A DNA stretch of 26,433 nt from Bacteroidales bacterium UBA1769. Lineage in GTDB: Bacteria; Bacteroidota; Bacteroidia; Bacteroidales; UBA932. The notes beneath the pieces were generated by a model. It did not search any database, had not been told where the DNA came from, and saw only the letters and a list, made by a program, of their open reading frames with translations. The position numbers and the translations under genes are program-made. The DNA lies in the NCBI GenBank assembly GCA_002314725.1, contig DCGV01000059.1, positions 1-26,433 of the forward strand, given 5' to 3'. Shown here piece by piece: positions 24,501-26,433 of the stretch; position 1 is the stretch's first letter; every line of letters starts with the position of its first letter.

Positions 24501-24508
24501 CAAATATA
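24501..24508 (-). promoter_or_regulatory. -7 promoter box of xseA-xseB-glgB
   Basis: On the minus strand 24508-24501 reads TATATTTG, matching TAnnTTTG. The xseA ATG at 24494 begins 6 bases after the box, so the mRNA would start at or next to the start codon. No clear -33 element is seen. Confidence 0.45.
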
Positions 24509-24522
24509 ACATTTTTGTTGAG

Positions 24523-24571
24523 AACTTGGTAGTACTTTCCAGCTTTTAGTAACCATAAAGATTACCAAGTT
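24523..24571. repeat. Inverted repeat upstream of xseA
   Basis: AACTTGGTA at 24523-24531 and its exact complement TACCAAGTT at 24563-24571, separated by 31 bases, lie just upstream of the xseA promoter box. The function is not clear; it may be a cruciform or a regulator site. Confidence 0.6.
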
Positions 24572-24578
24572 ATTTTTG

Positions 24579-24773
24579 GGGCATTTATACGTGTTGTCCA
24601 TAAGGTGCGTCTGAGCGCTGCATTGTTAAAACGTGATAAGCGCGAGGATTGTTTGAGCAACGTTAGGCATACCTGGCATGGTATGCCTAAAAGTGCGAGG
24701 TCCGCAGCGCCACGTTTTTACAATGAAATACAGCGCGAAATTGTACCGTTGGACAATATGTATAGAAATACCC
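24579..24773. repeat. ~195-bp structured inverted-repeat element (MITE- or REP-like)
   Basis: A non-coding block between the divergent xseA and engB genes, more GC-rich than its flanks. Outer arms 24587-24600 and 24750-24763 pair at 12 of 14 positions (TGTCCA/TGGACA) and extend outward to 24579 and 24773 with one bulge. Middle arms are GCGCTG (24615-24620) with CAGCGC (24731-24736), and 24621-24635 with 24711-24725 (14 of 15). At the centre TTAGGCATACC (24663-24673) and its perfect complement (24680-24690) form an 11-bp stem with a 6-base loop. The motif GCGAGG occurs on both sides of the central hairpin (24642-24647, 24695-24700). No transposase or credible reading frame is inside. It could be a miniature mobile element, a palindromic repeat family or a structured RNA. 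Confidence 0.75.
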
Positions 24774-24791
24774 ATTTTTTATGATTACTTA

Positions 24792-24825
24792 TTTGAGTTG
24801 GATTCAATTTGTTTTTGTACTTTTG
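24792..24825 (+). promoter_or_regulatory. Predicted engB-prs promoter
   Basis: TTTG at 24792-24795 and TACTTTTG at 24818-24825 (TAnnTTTG) are separated by 22 bases, slightly more than usual. Transcription would start near 24832, about 15 bases before the engB ATG at 24847. It lies just outside the right arm of the inverted-repeat element. Confidence 0.6.
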
Positions 24826-24846
24826 CAACTGAAATAATTGTTAGTG

Positions 24847-25452
24847 ATGATTATCAAACAAGCCATTTTTGCAGGAAGTAGCGAGAGAATATCTCAAAAG
24901 CCTAAGGAAATGCATCCGGAGTTTGCTTTTATCGGCCGGAGCAATGTCGGCAAATCATCGCTCATCAATTGTCTTTGTGCTCAAAGCAATCTTGCTCACA
25001 CCTCATCCAAACCAGGTAAAACGCTTGTTGTAAACCATTTTTTGATAAATGGCAATTGGTATCTGGTCGACCTACCCGGCTATGGATACGCAAAGGTTGG
25101 GATGAAAATGCGAGATAGAATCAGCACAATGATTAACGATTACATCTCCAACTCTAACGAGATGGTATTACTATTCGTGCTCCTGGATTCCAGACACCCG
25201 CTCCAAAAGATTGACCTAGAATTCCTATGCGATCTAGGAGAAGCTGGAATCCCATTCTCCATCATCTTCACTAAATGTGACAAACTGGGAGTCAATGCAA
25301 GGCAAGCTCAAGTCGAAACCATAAAAAGCTCTTTACTGGAGTATTGGGAGGAGTTGCCGCCATGCTTTGTCAGCTCCGCCGAGAAAGGTATCGGCAGAGA
25401 TGAAATACTCAATTATATAGAAGAAACATTACAGTCAATAAACTCAAAATAA
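24847..25452 (+). CDS. engB: Ribosome biogenesis GTPase EngB/YsxC
   Basis: An essential TRAFAC-class GTPase that assists large ribosomal subunit assembly. The 201 residues from ATG 24847 (MIIKQAIFAGSS) match the family length. TTG at 24838 is also open but adds nothing homologous. G motifs are all present: G1 GRSNVGKSS (30-38), G2 T59 in KPGKT, G3 DLPGYG (75-80), G4 TKCD (142-145) and G5 SSAEKG (176-181). prs follows after 6 bases, and the pair probably forms one transcript. Confidence 0.96.
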   Translation: MIIKQAIFAGSSERISQKPKEMHPEFAFIGRSNVGKSSLINCLCAQSNLAHTSSKPGKTLVVNHFLINGNWYLVDLPGYGYAKVGMKMRDRISTMINDYISNSNEMVLLFVLLDSRHPLQKIDLEFLCDLGEAGIPFSIIFTKCDKLGVNARQAQVETIKSSLLEYWEELPPCFVSSAEKGIGRDEILNYIEETLQSINSK

Positions 25453-25458
25453 TTCAAA

Positions 25459-26412
25459 ATGGAACAACACGACCATAGATTCAAAATTTTCTCATGCAGG
25501 AATTCTCAATATCTTGCAGAGAAGATTGCAGCTAAACTCGGCACTACACTTGGAGAATCCGAAGTAACAGTATTCAGTGATGGAGAATTCCAACCTAGAT
25601 ATCTGGAGAGCGTCAGAGGTGCAACGGTTTTTATCGTCCAATCTACTTTCCCGCCTACTGAGAATCTTTTCGAATTACTTCTTATGGCCGATGCAGCTAA
25701 ACGTGCATCTGCATATAAAGTAATCGCTGTTATTCCATATTTCGGTTGGGCCCGTCAAGACCGCAAAGACCGTCCAAGAGTATCAATCGGAGCTAAGCTG
25801 GTGGCAAACCTTCTTCATGCATCCGGTTGCGACCGCGTTATGACTTGCGACCTTCACGCAGATCAGATACAAGGTTTCTTCGACTTCCCGGTTGACCATA
25901 TCTATGCAAGTTCTATTTTCCTTCCATACTTGCGCAATCTAAAAATCGACAACTTGGCTATCGCATCACCTGATATGGGTGGAGCAAAGAGAGCCAATGC
26001 ATATTCAAGGATATTGAGCGTCCCTATGATTATTTGCCATAAATCACGAGAGAAAGCAAATGTAGTAGGATCCATGACAGCTATCGGAGACGTAGAGGGT
26101 AAGAACGTAGTGATTGTCGACGATATGGTCGATACTGCAGGAACCATCACTAAATGTGCAGACATGTTGAAGGAGAAAGGTGCTTTAAGCGTTCGTGCGA
26201 TATGTACTCATCCAGTTCTTTCTGGAAGCGCATACGAAAGGATCTCTAAATCTGCAATCGAGGAGTTCATCGTTACAGATACAATTCCACTGAAACAAGG
26301 TGATGACATTGACACTTCCAAATTCACAGTATTGTCAGTATCAGACATCTTCGCAGATATCATGAACAAGGTATATAACTATCAGCCGATTAGCGAGACC
26401 TTCGTGTTTTAG
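25459..26412 (+). CDS. prs: Ribose-phosphate pyrophosphokinase (PRPP synthetase)
   Basis: Makes PRPP from ribose-5-phosphate and ATP for nucleotide, NAD, tryptophan and histidine synthesis; HisG at the other end of the window uses PRPP. The 317 residues fit class I enzymes. Visible motifs are FSDGEFQPR (39-47), YFGWARQDRKDRPRVSIGAKLVA (ATP-binding, around 94-116), the metal-site H133 in CDLHADQ, the flexible catalytic loop around K195-S-R197, and the PRPP loop VIVDDMVDTAGT (218-229). The stop TAG at 26410 runs into a short tandem repeat at the window edge. Confidence 0.97.
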   Translation: MEQHDHRFKIFSCRNSQYLAEKIAAKLGTTLGESEVTVFSDGEFQPRYLESVRGATVFIVQSTFPPTENLFELLLMADAAKRASAYKVIAVIPYFGWARQDRKDRPRVSIGAKLVANLLHASGCDRVMTCDLHADQIQGFFDFPVDHIYASSIFLPYLRNLKIDNLAIASPDMGGAKRANAYSRILSVPMIICHKSREKANVVGSMTAIGDVEGKNVVIVDDMVDTAGTITKCADMLKEKGALSVRAICTHPVLSGSAYERISKSAIEEFIVTDTIPLKQGDDIDTSKFTVLSVSDIFADIMNKVYNYQPISETFVF

Positions 26413-26433
26413 TCTAGAGTCTAGAGTCTAGAG
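26413..26433. repeat. TCTAGAG tandem repeat at the right edge
   Basis: Three exact copies of the 7-mer TCTAGAG begin directly after the prs stop codon and run to the last base. The true copy number is unknown because the window ends within the array. Each unit contains CTAG, a tetramer that is rare in many bacterial genomes. Confidence 0.9.

Noticed and set aside
24523..24571. Inverted repeat as a terminator
   Set aside because: The 31-base loop is too long, no gene ends into it on either strand, and it sits beside divergent promoters.
24678..24881. Open frame of 67 codons starting in the inverted-repeat element
   Set aside because: It runs through palindromic arms and the engB promoter into engB in a different frame. 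The composition follows the repeat, not a protein.
1..26433. CRISPR array, tRNA or rRNA genes
   Set aside because: No spaced direct repeats, tRNA-like cloverleaf with TTCGA-type arm, or rRNA sequence was recognised in the gaps, which are nearly all under 160 bases.

Overview
The window looks like chromosomal DNA from a member of the Bacteroidales (Bacteroidota). The grounds are protein resemblance (a Bacteroides-type HisG and HisB, a GlgP-type phosphorylase close to the Bacteroides form, a plant/animal-type GlgB, DUF4369-thioredoxin lipoproteins), the near absence of Shine-Dalgarno sequences, and several upstream regions carrying the Bacteroidota promoter core TAnnTTTG. The left edge has a 25-bp inverted repeat inside hisG and the right edge stops in a 7-bp tandem repeat, so both edges may be contig ends.

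Layout. (1) 1-6554, plus strand: a compact histidine operon hisG(partial)-D-C-B-H-A-F-IE with overlapping or nearly touching genes. (2) 6561-8462, minus strand: umuC and umuD, a Y-family polymerase operon. Its UmuD carries an extra N-terminal ribbon-helix-helix-like domain. (3) 8621-9391, plus: an M48 metallopeptidase lipoprotein. (4) 9392-12205, minus: greA, a HIT protein, a DUF4369/thioredoxin-like lipoprotein without CxxC, then a terminator and an alpha/beta-hydrolase. (5) 12289-21049, minus: a glucan cluster of GH133-type debranching enzyme, GT4 glycosyltransferase, GH57 enzyme and a glycogen-synthase-N-lobe/phosphorylase fusion, ending with ribF. (6) 21139-24494, minus: xseA, xseB and glgB. 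(7) 24513-24846: a non-coding region holding a strongly structured ~195-bp inverted-repeat element. (8) 24847-26412, plus: engB and prs.

How the genes fit together. The eight his genes cover the whole pathway from PRPP and ATP to histidinol and histidine, and prs at the other end makes the PRPP. The glucan genes give chain building (GT4, GlgB), trimming (GH133, GH57) and phosphorolysis (GlgP). glgC and an intact GT3/GT5 synthase are not in the window. The fused synthase-like lobe of GlgP has lost the nucleotide-sugar KVGG motif and the whole second lobe, so it is more likely structural or regulatory.

The most interesting candidate system is umuDC. UmuD has the S24 self-cleavage machinery behind a predicted DNA-binding domain, and the promoter in front of it has small palindromes. 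One protein could therefore be both the damage-responsive repressor and, after cleavage, the polymerase V subunit. Other points worth a look are a terminator-like hairpin in the greA leader, changed motif residues in the debranching enzyme, the cysteine-free thioredoxin domain, and the 195-bp element.
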